A stretch of DNA of 5,295 nucleotides from Chloroflexota bacterium (GTDB lineage: Bacteria; Chloroflexota; Anaerolineae; Anaerolineales; Anaerolineaceae), in assembly GCA_029777225.1 (NCBI GenBank), contig JAKOSR010000180.1, positions 1-5,295 on the forward strand. The letters are read 5' to 3'. The notes below the pieces were generated by a model. The model saw nothing but the letters and a program-made list of their open reading frames with translations, was not told where the DNA came from and made no database searches. The translations under genes and the position numbers were made by a program. This document shows, one piece after another, positions 1 through 5,295 of the stretch (position 1 is its first letter; each line of letters begins with the position of its first letter).

Positions 1-1
1 G

Positions 2-2530
2 GTTGAACAAGAACCTTATTGGAGCGAACCGGTCGATAAGCTGCTTGAAACACTGAACGCCACCAAAGCCGGTCTCAGCACGGCCGAAGCCAGCGCGCGG
101 CAGCAAGTGTATGGCATCAACGAGATTGGTGCCAAAAAGAAAACCGCTCCGCTCGCGCTTTTCCTTAACCAATTTAAGAACCCCATCATCATCATCTTGA
201 TTATCGCCACGCTGATTTCAGCCCTGACGGGTGATGTTGTGGATTCGCTCATCATCCTGGCGATTATTGTTGGCAGCGCCGTCCTGAGCTTCTACCAGGA
301 GTACAGCGCCAGCAACGCGGTGGACGAGCTGCGCGCGGGTGTGCAAAGCCATGCCACCGTGCTGCGTGATGGGTCCTTCGCGGACGTTCCCGCCAACCAA
401 ATCGTGCCGGGGGATATCATCCGCCTGGCTGCCGGGGATTTAATCCCAGCGGATGGCGTGGTTTTAGAATCGGACGACTTCTTTGTCAATGAATCCATCC
501 TGACCGGGGAGGCGTTTCCGGCCAGGAAGTTCGCGGGGCCGGTCGCGCCGGATGCTGCCCTTCCCCAGCGAACCAACGCGCTTTCCATGGGCGCGCATGT
601 TCAGACCGGCAGCGCGAAAATGGTGGCTGTGCATACCGGTGTGAATACGTTTTACGCCCAAATCGCCAAAAAGCTCACGGCGCGCACCCCAGAAACGGAA
701 TTTGAACGCGGCTTGCGCACCTTTGGCAACCTCCTGACGGAGGTGATGCTCATTTTGACCCTGGCAGTTTTTGCCATCAATGTCATTTTCAAGAAGCCGC
801 CGATTGATTCGCTGCTGTTTTCCGTGGCGCTGGCGGTGGGCATCACGCCCCAGTTGCTCCCGGCGATTGTCAACATTACGCTTTCCAAGGGCTCACGTGT
901 GATGGCCAAGGCGGGCGTGATTGTCCGCCGGCTGGCGTCGATAGAAAACCTGGGCAGCATGGATGTGCTCTGCACAGATAAGACGGGCACACTCACGCTC
1001 GGCGTGGTCAACCTGGACCGGGCAGCCGACCCGCTGGGGCAGCCTTCCGAGGAGGTATTCAGGCTCGCGTACCTGAATGCCAGCCTGCAGAGCGGCCTGG
1101 TGAACCCGCTTGATGCCGCCATCCGTAGCGCGAAGGCCCTGGCGATTGATTCGGTTGAGAAATTGGACGAAAACCCTTACGATTTCGCGCGCAAACGCCT
1201 GGGCGTATACGTGCGCGAGGGGGAGGGCCGCACGCTCATTGTCAAAGGCGCGCTGAAAAGCGTGTTGGACGTGTGTGATAGCTGGCAGACGGACGCGGGG
1301 CCGCGCGCGCTGGATTCCGCTTCACGCGAGGCCATCCAGCATCTGACCGAAGGCTGGAGCGGGGAGGGGTACCGGGTGCTGGGGGTGGCGACCAAGGCGG
1401 TTGTGGAGGAAGCGGATTATACGGTCGCGGATGAAAGTGACATGGTATTCATGGGCTTTCTGTTGTTCCTGGACCCACCCAAAGCGGATGCCTATCAGAC
1501 CATCCTGGACCTGAATGCGGAAGGTGTGGATTTACGCATCATCACCGGGGATAACGAACTGGTGGCCGCGCATACCGCGAGCGCGGTGGGTATGCCCGTG
1601 AAGGGCGTGCTGACCGGCAGCGCGTTGGGGCGCATGACGGATGACGGCCTGGCGGTGGCGATTCGGGATACGAATGTGTTTTCGGACGTAGACCCCAACC
1701 AGAAAGAGCGCATCATCCTGGCTTTGAAAAAGATGGGCCACGTGGTAGGTTACATGGGCGATGGGATTAATGACGCCCCGGCGCTGCATGCCGCGGATGT
1801 GGGTATTTCGGTCAACACCGCGGTGGATGTGGCCAAGGAAGCAGCTGATTTCGTGTTACTGGAAAATGACCTGGGCGTGCTGAAGCGAGGGATTGAGCTT
1901 GGGCGGATTACATTCGCGAATACGCTCAAGTACATTTACATTACCACCAGTGCCAATTTTGGGAATATGTTTAGCATGGCGGGCGCTTCGCTGTTTCTGC
2001 CCTTCCTACCGCTGCTGCCCAAGCAGATTTTGATGCTCAACTTTATGTCCGATTTCCCGGCCATGACGATTGCCAGCGATTCGGTCGATCAGGAAATGAT
2101 ACAGTCACCACGGCGTTGGAATATCCGCTATATCCGCGATTACATGATTACCTTCGGGCTAATCAGCACCGCGTTCGACTACCTGACCTTTGCTGTTTTG
2201 TTACTGGGGTTGCATGCCGGGCAGGACCTGTTCCGGACGGGCTGGTTTGTGCTTTCCATGTTGACGGAATTGCTGGCACTCATTGTGATGCGCACGCAAA
2301 AACGTTTCTACAAAAGCAAGCCGGCACCGGTATTGCTATATTCCACGCTCGCCATGGGTGGGCTTACCCTGCTATTGCCTTATCTCCCCGTGAATGGGCT
2401 GCTGAGCATCGTGCCCATGCCGGTCCCTGTGCTGCTGGAGTTGATGGGGGTCGCGGCGTTGTACGTTGTGGCCACGGAAGTTGGCAAGCACTTCTTTTAC
2501 AAAGCCAAGGCGCACCCGCGGTCAAAGTAG
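2..2530 (+). CDS. mgtA: Magnesium-translocating P-type ATPase, MgtA-like (P3B), 5' end cut by window edge
   Basis: This is an inner-membrane P-type ATPase that by family imports Mg2+ using ATP. The frame is open from base 2. A GTG at 107 could be taken as the start, but the 35 codons before it read as a normal cation-ATPase N-terminal domain (PYWSEPVDKLLETL...GLSTAEA), so the true start lies upstream; 842 residues are present against 898 in E. coli MgtA. Counting from base 2: M1 about 61-77, M2 about 80-98, actuator TGE at 168-170, M4 motif TPQLLP at 282-287, phosphorylation motif DKTGTLT with Asp326 (977-979), nucleotide-binding KGA, FLDPPK, the hinge MGDGINDAPA from 585 (1754), M6 with LNFMSDFPAM around 680-689, then PRRW and FRTGWFV followed by four C-terminal helices. 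The M4, M6 and C-terminal signatures fit the MgtA group rather than Ca2+ or Na+/K+ pumps. Oddity: M4 has Gln where E. coli MgtA, as I recall it, has Glu (TPEMLP). Any Mg2+-sensing leader would be outside the window. Substrate is inferred from family; ATPase identity is certain. Confidence 0.95.
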   Translation, partial: VEQEPYWSEPVDKLLETLNATKAGLSTAEASARQQVYGINEIGAKKKTAPLALFLNQFKNPIIIILIIATLISALTGDVVDSLIILAIIVGSAVLSFYQEYSASNAVDELRAGVQSHATVLRDGSFADVPANQIVPGDIIRLAAGDLIPADGVVLESDDFFVNESILTGEAFPARKFAGPVAPDAALPQRTNALSMGAHVQTGSAKMVAVHTGVNTFYAQIAKKLTARTPETEFERGLRTFGNLLTEVMLILTLAVFAINVIFKKPPIDSLLFSVALAVGITPQLLPAIVNITLSKGSRVMAKAGVIVRRLASIENLGSMDVLCTDKTGTLTLGVVNLDRAADPLGQPSEEVFRLAYLNASLQSGLVNPLDAAIRSAKALAIDSVEKLDENPYDFARKRLGVYVREGEGRTLIVKGALKSVLDVCDSWQTDAGPRALDSASREAIQHLTEGWSGEGYRVLGVATKAVVEEADYTVADESDMVFMGFLLFLDPPKADAYQTILDLNAEGVDLRIITGDNELVAAHTASAVGMPVKGVLTGSALGRMTDDGLAVAIRDTNVFSDVDPNQKERIILALKKMGHVVGYMGDGINDAPALHAADVGISVNTAVDVAKEAADFVLLENDLGVLKRGIELGRITFANTLKYIYITTSANFGNMFSMAGASLFLPFLPLLPKQILMLNFMSDFPAMTIASDSVDQEMIQSPRRWNIRYIRDYMITFGLISTAFDYLTFAVLLLGLHAGQDLFRTGWFVLSMLTELLALIVMRTQKRFYKSKPAPVLLYSTLAMGGLTLLLPYLPVNGLLSIVPMPVPVLLELMGVAALYVVATEVGKHFFYKAKAHPRSK

Positions 2531-2552
2531 ACGTGGCGTAAATACCTGATGA

Positions 2553-2580
2553 CTTCGCCTTGCACCCAAGGCGGAGTTTT
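2553..2580 (+). terminator. Intrinsic terminator of the MgtA-like gene
   Basis: A 10-bp stem (2553-2562 with 2567-2576, one G-U pair) closes a 4-base loop (CACC) and is followed directly by TTTT and, after GC, another TT. It starts 22 bases after the ATPase stop codon. Read on the minus strand the hairpin is followed by TCATCAGG, with no U-tract, so it should work mainly for the plus-strand gene and not for the converging 90-residue gene. Confidence 0.8.
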
Positions 2581-2600
2581 GCTTAAATGCCGGGTTCTTG

Positions 2601-2873
2601 TCAGGCTTTGGGCTTTTGGTCGGAATCAAACAAGGCTTTGATGTCTTTACCGATTTGCTCAAAAGAGCTTTTTACATCCTGGCCCAGCTTGTTGTAACGC
2701 GGGTCGTCCTTGCTTTTTAGGTACGCTTCGCGCAGGGCTTTCTCAACCTGGCTGAAGCCGGCTTTGACGTCCTGCCAGGTTTGCTCCCATTCGTCATCCT
2801 TTTTGGGCGGGATGGCGTTCGGGTTTTCTTCTTTGGGTATATCCTGCCAATCGTTGTTGTTTGAGTCGGTCAT
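2601..2873 (-). CDS. Small charged helical protein of unknown function (90 aa)
   Basis: I do not recognise a named family. The start is supported by a strong ribosome binding site, GAGGTGA (2878-2884), four bases before the ATG. The product has no signal peptide, no membrane segment and no Cys or His. Residues 1-26 are rich in Asn, Asp, Pro and Lys and look disordered. Residues about 27-54 (DEWEQTWQDVKAGFSQVEKAL...) and about 59-83 (RYNKLGQDVKSSFEQIGKDIKALF) look like two amphipathic helices with a similar pattern: an aromatic or Val-Lys core, then Q-(V/I)-x-K. About 19 acidic and 15 basic residues give a slightly acidic, very polar protein, probably cytoplasmic. It lies 79 bases after lplA on the same strand and converges on the ATPase gene. 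It may be expressed from its own weak promoter or by read-through from lplA. No terminator of its own is visible. That it is a real gene is well supported by ribosome binding site and composition; its function is not. Confidence 0.8.
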   Translation of the reverse strand: MTDSNNNDWQDIPKEENPNAIPPKKDDEWEQTWQDVKAGFSQVEKALREAYLKSKDDPRYNKLGQDVKSSFEQIGKDIKALFDSDQKPKA

Positions 2874-2899
2874 TGTGTCACCTCGTTGTTGAATTTATT

Positions 2900-2905
2900 A
2901 ATATA
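2900..2905 (-). promoter_or_regulatory. Possible -10 box for the 90-aa protein gene
   Basis: Read on the minus strand this is TATATT, in the only AT-rich patch between lplA and the small gene. It sits 26 bases before the ATG, a spacing similar to the -10 boxes of alkD and lplA. There is no recognisable -35 hexamer 15-18 bases upstream, so the call is tentative. Confidence 0.35.
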
Positions 2906-2952
2906 CATCTTTAATCGGTGATGCGCGGTACAGGGCCGGCGTCGCAGGCAAG

Positions 2953-3945
2953 TTAATACAGCAGCTCAATAAGTTCGTCGAGCGAGTAGTTCATGAAATA
3001 CCCGCGCACGTCGACACCCTCCAGACAAACGCGCAGCGCGTTGGGTTCATACCGGCAGCCCGCCAGGCGTGCCTCCAGCTCGGCCACGTCGTGCTGGCCG
3101 AAAAAGTCACCAAAGAATTTGACCTGGCGGATGACACCTCCCCGGTCGACGTTGAGCAACGCTTCAATGCCGCCGCCCGGGTAGCGCGTTTCGCGGTGCA
3201 GGTTGAAGGCGGGGGAACGGCCATAATTCCAATCCCAGGAGCGGTAGCGATTTTCTGCCAACTCGGCAACTGCCTGCCAGTCCGAGGGGGTCAGCGCGTA
3301 TTGGGAGACACTCCCGCCGGCAAATACGCCGTCAATAATCATCTGGCGGAAGGTGAGGATATCCACGTGGGGCTCGGGCAGGAATTCGGTGATGTTGGCC
3401 ACGCGGGAGCGCACGGATTTGATGCCTTTGGATTCAATCTTGGCGGCTTTCACGCGCAAGGCGTCCCCAACGCGGGTGAGGTCGGTGTTCCAGAGCAGGG
3501 TGCCATGGCTGACCATGCGTGGGCCGGCCACGTATTGGGCGTTGCCCGAAATTTTACGCCCCTCCACCACGATGTCGTTGCGTCCGGAGAGTTCGGCCGG
3601 GACGCCTATGCTCTGCAGCACGTCTATCACCGGCTGGGTGAACTTGCGGAAATTATGAAAATTATCGGTGGAATTGGGAGCGATGAAGGAAAAATTGAGG
3701 TTTCCGAGGTCGTGGTAGACCGCGCCTCCGCCGGACAGGCGGCGCACCACGTGGATGGCATGTTCCTCGACGTAATCGACGTTGATTTCCTCAACTGTAT
3801 TTTGGTTGCGCCCGATGATGATGGAGGGCTCATTGATGTAAAACAGCAGGATTTCCTGGCGCGGGGCGAGGTTACGGATGGCAAATTCCTCCATGGCCAG
3901 GTTGAAGGCGGGATCGTGATTGTTTTCGTTGTCAATAAAAATCAT
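2953..3945 (-). CDS. lplA: Lipoate-protein ligase A (full length, two-domain)
   Basis: By family this cytoplasmic enzyme activates free lipoate with ATP to lipoyl-AMP and transfers it to the lysine of lipoyl domains (E2 subunits of 2-oxoacid dehydrogenases, GcvH), a salvage route. The 330 residues match the usual length of E. coli-type LplA. The catalytic BPL/LPL domain occupies about 1-190: RRLSGGGAVYHDLGN from 69 (lipoate/adenylate pocket), GRNDIVVEGRKISGNAQ from 121 with Lys131 as the expected catalytic lysine (K133 in E. coli), HGTLL at 147-151 and KSVRSRVANI from 176. A C-terminal accessory domain at about 243-330 (SPAFNLHRETRYPGGGIEALL...) is present, so no separate LplB partner is needed. 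The ATG is preceded by AAAGGAAA (3951-3958) at normal spacing. A perfect -10 box lies upstream. No lipA, lipB or lipoylated-enzyme gene is in the window. All key motifs look intact. Confidence 0.96.
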   Translation of the reverse strand: MIFIDNENNHDPAFNLAMEEFAIRNLAPRQEILLFYINEPSIIIGRNQNTVEEINVDYVEEHAIHVVRRLSGGGAVYHDLGNLNFSFIAPNSTDNFHNFRKFTQPVIDVLQSIGVPAELSGRNDIVVEGRKISGNAQYVAGPRMVSHGTLLWNTDLTRVGDALRVKAAKIESKGIKSVRSRVANITEFLPEPHVDILTFRQMIIDGVFAGGSVSQYALTPSDWQAVAELAENRYRSWDWNYGRSPAFNLHRETRYPGGGIEALLNVDRGGVIRQVKFFGDFFGQHDVAELEARLAGCRYEPNALRVCLEGVDVRGYFMNYSLDELIELLY

Positions 3946-3978
3946 GAGGCTTTCCTTTTACGTCACTCTCGTAAGGCT

Positions 3979-3984
3979 ATTATA
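3979..3984 (-). promoter_or_regulatory. Probable lplA promoter (-10 box)
   Basis: The minus strand reads a consensus TATAAT here, 33 bases before the lplA ATG. That places the transcript start near 3972 with a leader of roughly 27 bases containing the ribosome binding site. The -35 position (about 4001-4008) reads GCTCGC or similar, far from TTGACA, and there is no extended -10 TG. A weak or activator-dependent promoter is possible. This is the main feature seen in the 116-base gap between alkD and lplA; no terminator is visible there. Confidence 0.55.
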
Positions 3985-4061
3985 GTTTATGGCGGTTTCA
4001 GGCGAGCAGGGACGTATATACTGCGGGAGGGGCAAAGGCTTGAGAGGACTGGGCTTGTGTT

Positions 4062-4757
4062 TTAGAGCTTGGGAGCAGCGCTGGGGTGGTTTTCCAGCCA
4101 TTTCAAGGCTTCGCGCTTGCTGAGCGGGTGGAGCGGGGTGTTAGCCACGAACGCGCGCACGCCATCCGCGTTTACGCGGGAGTAGGTGCGCAGGCTCCAA
4201 CCGATGGCTTTGTTGATGAAAAATTCACGCGAACCAAGGTTTTCAAGGATGATATCTTTGAGGAGGGTGAAGTCTGTGGCCTGCTTGTAATTGTTTTGGA
4301 AAAGGATGGCGACCCGACGCAACCAAATGTCTTCGGACGCGCGCCAGTCCGGGAGAGTGGCCAGATGTTCGGCGGGGAAGCGCTTGAAGTAGGGCCCAAC
4401 AAGGCTAATCGCGATTGTGTCGACCGTATCCCACCAGGATTTGTGGGTAACAAGGTATTCCAGGGTAGATGACCAGCCGGGGGGCAGCCCGGGAAGGGAG
4501 CGGTTGAGCAGGCCCAAAGCGAAGTACTGGAACTCCCGCTCGGGTTCATCCCAGAGTTCGCGCAGGATGGCATCCAGCTCCGAGAGGGCGGGCAGGCCCC
4601 ATTCAGCCACCGCCTGGCGGTTAAGCTGGCCGATCAGTGCGGATTGCATGCCCAGGAACGCAAATTGGTCGCGCATATAGGCTGCCATCGGGCCGGCCGC
4701 GGTCGGGTTGGCATGCGAATGAAACAGTGCTTTCACCTGGGTGACATAGGCGGACAT
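4062..4757 (-). CDS. alkD: AlkD-family DNA alkylation repair protein (HEAT-like DNA glycosylase)
   Basis: By family this is a DNA glycosylase of HEAT-like helical repeats that removes positively charged alkylated bases such as N3-methyladenine and N7-methylguanine without base flipping. The 231 residues are about the usual length. The residues known to act in Bacillus cereus AlkD are all present at the same numbers: Trp109 and Asp113 in KSWWDTVD, Arg148 in WLRRVAIL and Trp187 in FFINKAIGWSLRTYSRVN. The earlier EREFQYFAL helix and the closing PLSKREALKW also fit. The start is supported by AAGGAG (4765-4770) seven bases before the ATG, and a TATAAT box lies 23 bases upstream. It is the first gene after the terminator of the lipoprotein gene and lies 116 bases before lplA on the same strand. 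No neighbouring Ada or AlkA gene is seen. An active enzyme is inferred from the intact active-site set. Confidence 0.94.
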   Translation of the reverse strand: MSAYVTQVKALFHSHANPTAAGPMAAYMRDQFAFLGMQSALIGQLNRQAVAEWGLPALSELDAILRELWDEPEREFQYFALGLLNRSLPGLPPGWSSTLEYLVTHKSWWDTVDTIAISLVGPYFKRFPAEHLATLPDWRASEDIWLRRVAILFQNNYKQATDFTLLKDIILENLGSREFFINKAIGWSLRTYSRVNADGVRAFVANTPLHPLSKREALKWLENHPSAAPKL

Positions 4758-4780
4758 AACCGGACTCCTTGAACGGTCTT

Positions 4781-4786
4781 ATTATA
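4781..4786 (-). promoter_or_regulatory. Probable alkD promoter (-10 box)
   Basis: The minus strand reads TATAAT within CTATAATA, the same 8-mer as at the lplA promoter. It ends 23 bases before the alkD ATG, giving a predicted leader of only about 17 bases. Candidate -35 hexamers at 15-16 base spacing (TTTCAA, CTTTCA) match the consensus at three of six positions. The region upstream merges with the tail of the preceding terminator. Confidence 0.55.
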
Positions 4787-4804
4787 GCGGGATTGTTTGT
4801 ATTG

Positions 4805-4843
4805 AAAGGGAAAGGAAACAGCCGCCCCAACGTGGGGCGGCTG
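4805..4843 (-). terminator. Strong hairpin terminator after the lipoprotein gene
   Basis: A perfect GC-rich 10-bp stem (4819-4828 with 4834-4843; the loop AACGT can close by one more A-T pair) lies 68 bases after the stop of the minus-strand lipoprotein gene. On the minus strand it is followed by a pyrimidine tail, TTTCCTTTCCCTTT, an interrupted U-tract. On the plus strand it is followed by A6, so it should act only in the minus direction. The 67 bases between the lipoprotein stop and the hairpin hold nothing else I can recognise. Confidence 0.75.
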
Positions 4844-4910
4844 AAAAAAGGCGTAAAGTTGTTGTGGTGACGACACCGGGCAAAAGCAGTCCGTGCCGGG
4901 GCATCAGCGT

Positions 4911-5252
4911 TTAGCGGTTGACCAGCCAGTTGATCAGCAGTTGTTTTTCCTCGGCGTTAATCTTGGCGCCATAACTAATCATCGTGTCCAGCGTGCTGGA
5001 CCATTGCTCCGCGGTTTTCTTCTGAGAAAGGATAAATTCAACCGTGTGGGGGCTGCCCACCAACTTTTCCTTCAACAGCGCCAGCATTTGTTCCTCGCTG
5101 GGCTGGGTCGGCTGGGCGGCGGTTTGGCTGGCGTCGGTTTGAGCAACGGTGGCCTGTTGGGTGGGTTGTGTGGTGACGGCCTGGCTGGCGCAAGCGGAGA
5201 CTACCAAAAGCACCAGAAGGCTGAGAAGAAGTATCCATCTTTGTTTTTTCAT
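4911..5252 (-). CDS. Small lipoprotein with a degenerate cytochrome-c-like domain lacking CxxCH
   Basis: The product (113 aa) begins with MKKQR, a hydrophobic core and a lipobox VSAC, predicting cleavage before Cys21 and lipid anchoring outside the cytoplasmic membrane. Residues 22-51 are a Thr/Gln/Ala/Pro-rich linker. Residues about 52-113 resemble the short cytochrome-c-like domain whose usual pattern, as I recall it, is LL-x-x-(K/R)-C-x-x-C-H ... KKT-x-E-W-x-x-T-(V/L)-x-x-M-x-x-x-GAK-L-x-x-EEK. Here KKTAEQW (78-84), Met91, YGAK (94-97) and EEKQLL (101-106) are kept, but the heme-attachment site reads LVGSPH (64-69), with no cysteine in the mature protein beyond the lipidated Cys21. Covalent c-type heme is therefore not expected. 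The ATG is supported by GAGGTAA a few bases upstream. It is followed by its own terminator, so it is probably not cotranscribed with alkD. Lipoprotein nature is clear; the domain relationship is from memory of the family and needs a profile search. Confidence 0.85.
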   Translation of the reverse strand: MKKQRWILLLSLLVLLVVSACASQAVTTQPTQQATVAQTDASQTAAQPTQPSEEQMLALLKEKLVGSPHTVEFILSQKKTAEQWSSTLDTMISYGAKINAEEKQLLINWLVNR

Positions 5253-5277
5253 ATGCTTACCTCGTTATGTCTTGTAA

Positions 5278-5283
5278 TCTATA
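5278..5283 (-). promoter_or_regulatory. Possible -10 box of the lipoprotein gene
   Basis: The minus strand reads TATAGA (four of six consensus bases) 25 bases before the ATG, at the same distance as the other -10 boxes in the window. The matching -35 region would lie beyond the window edge, so this cannot be judged further. Confidence 0.22.
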
Positions 5284-5295
5284 CGAGGAATGTAC

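Noticed and set aside
652..1122. A 156-codon minus-strand frame opposite the ATPase gene
   Set aside because: It is opposite the region encoding M3, M4 and the DKTGTLT site, which is clearly coding on the plus strand. Its Ser/Arg-rich product is typical of an antisense shadow.
2116..2541. A 141-codon plus-strand frame inside and just past the end of the ATPase gene
   Set aside because: It overlaps the conserved C-terminal membrane helices in another frame, its translation is low in pattern and rich in Ala, His and Arg, and no ribosome binding site was evident.
2929..2952. The GGCCGGC palindrome after lplA as a possible terminator
   Set aside because: The self-complementary core is only about six bases, leaves no proper loop, and no U-tract follows on the minus strand.
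3091..4065. A 324-codon open frame on the plus strand covering most of lplA
   Set aside because: It is antisense to a gene whose motifs are intact from end to end. The translation has no recognisable domain and is Gly/Val/Asp-rich as expected from reading GC-rich codons in reverse. I treat it as a shadow frame.
5041..5070. The lost CxxCH of the lipoprotein explained by a sequencing or natural frameshift
   Set aside because: The conserved residues on both sides (LLKEK before, KKTAEQW after) are in the same frame, and a one-base shift in either direction does not restore a CxxCH within the short segment while keeping the flanks.

Overview
The window holds five genes and looks like an ordinary, moderately GC-rich bacterial chromosome segment. 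I saw no rRNA, tRNA, CRISPR array, insertion sequence or long repeat. The lineage cannot be fixed from the sequence. A Chloroflexota (Anaerolineae-like) source is my guess, based on the Thr/Gln-rich linker of the lipoprotein, its cytochrome-c-like tail and the small charged two-helix protein; confidence is low.

Layout: one plus-strand gene enters from the left edge. It encodes a P3B-type (MgtA-like) magnesium-translocating P-type ATPase whose reading frame is already open at base 2, so only its extreme N-terminus is missing. It ends at 2530 and is followed by a good intrinsic terminator (2553-2580). Everything to the right is on the minus strand. In transcription order these genes are: a small lipoprotein (4911-5252) with a strong hairpin terminator after it; an AlkD-family DNA alkylation repair glycosylase (4062-4757); a full-length lipoate-protein ligase A (2953-3945); and a 90-residue charged helical protein of unknown function (2601-2873) that converges on the ATPase gene.

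The genes do not form one evident pathway: metal import, base-excision repair, cofactor salvage and two uncharacterised small proteins. alkD and lplA each have a perfect TATAAT -10 box close upstream, and the 90-residue gene has a weaker one, so they are probably largely separate transcription units. No terminator is visible between them, so read-through from alkD to lplA to the small gene is possible.

The most interesting item is the lipoprotein. Its C-terminal domain resembles the short cytochrome-c-like domain with a 'KKT-E-W, M-GAK, EEK-L' pattern, but the heme-attachment CxxCH is replaced by LVGSPH, which suggests a heme-free derivative. I did not find a convincing undescribed multi-gene system here.
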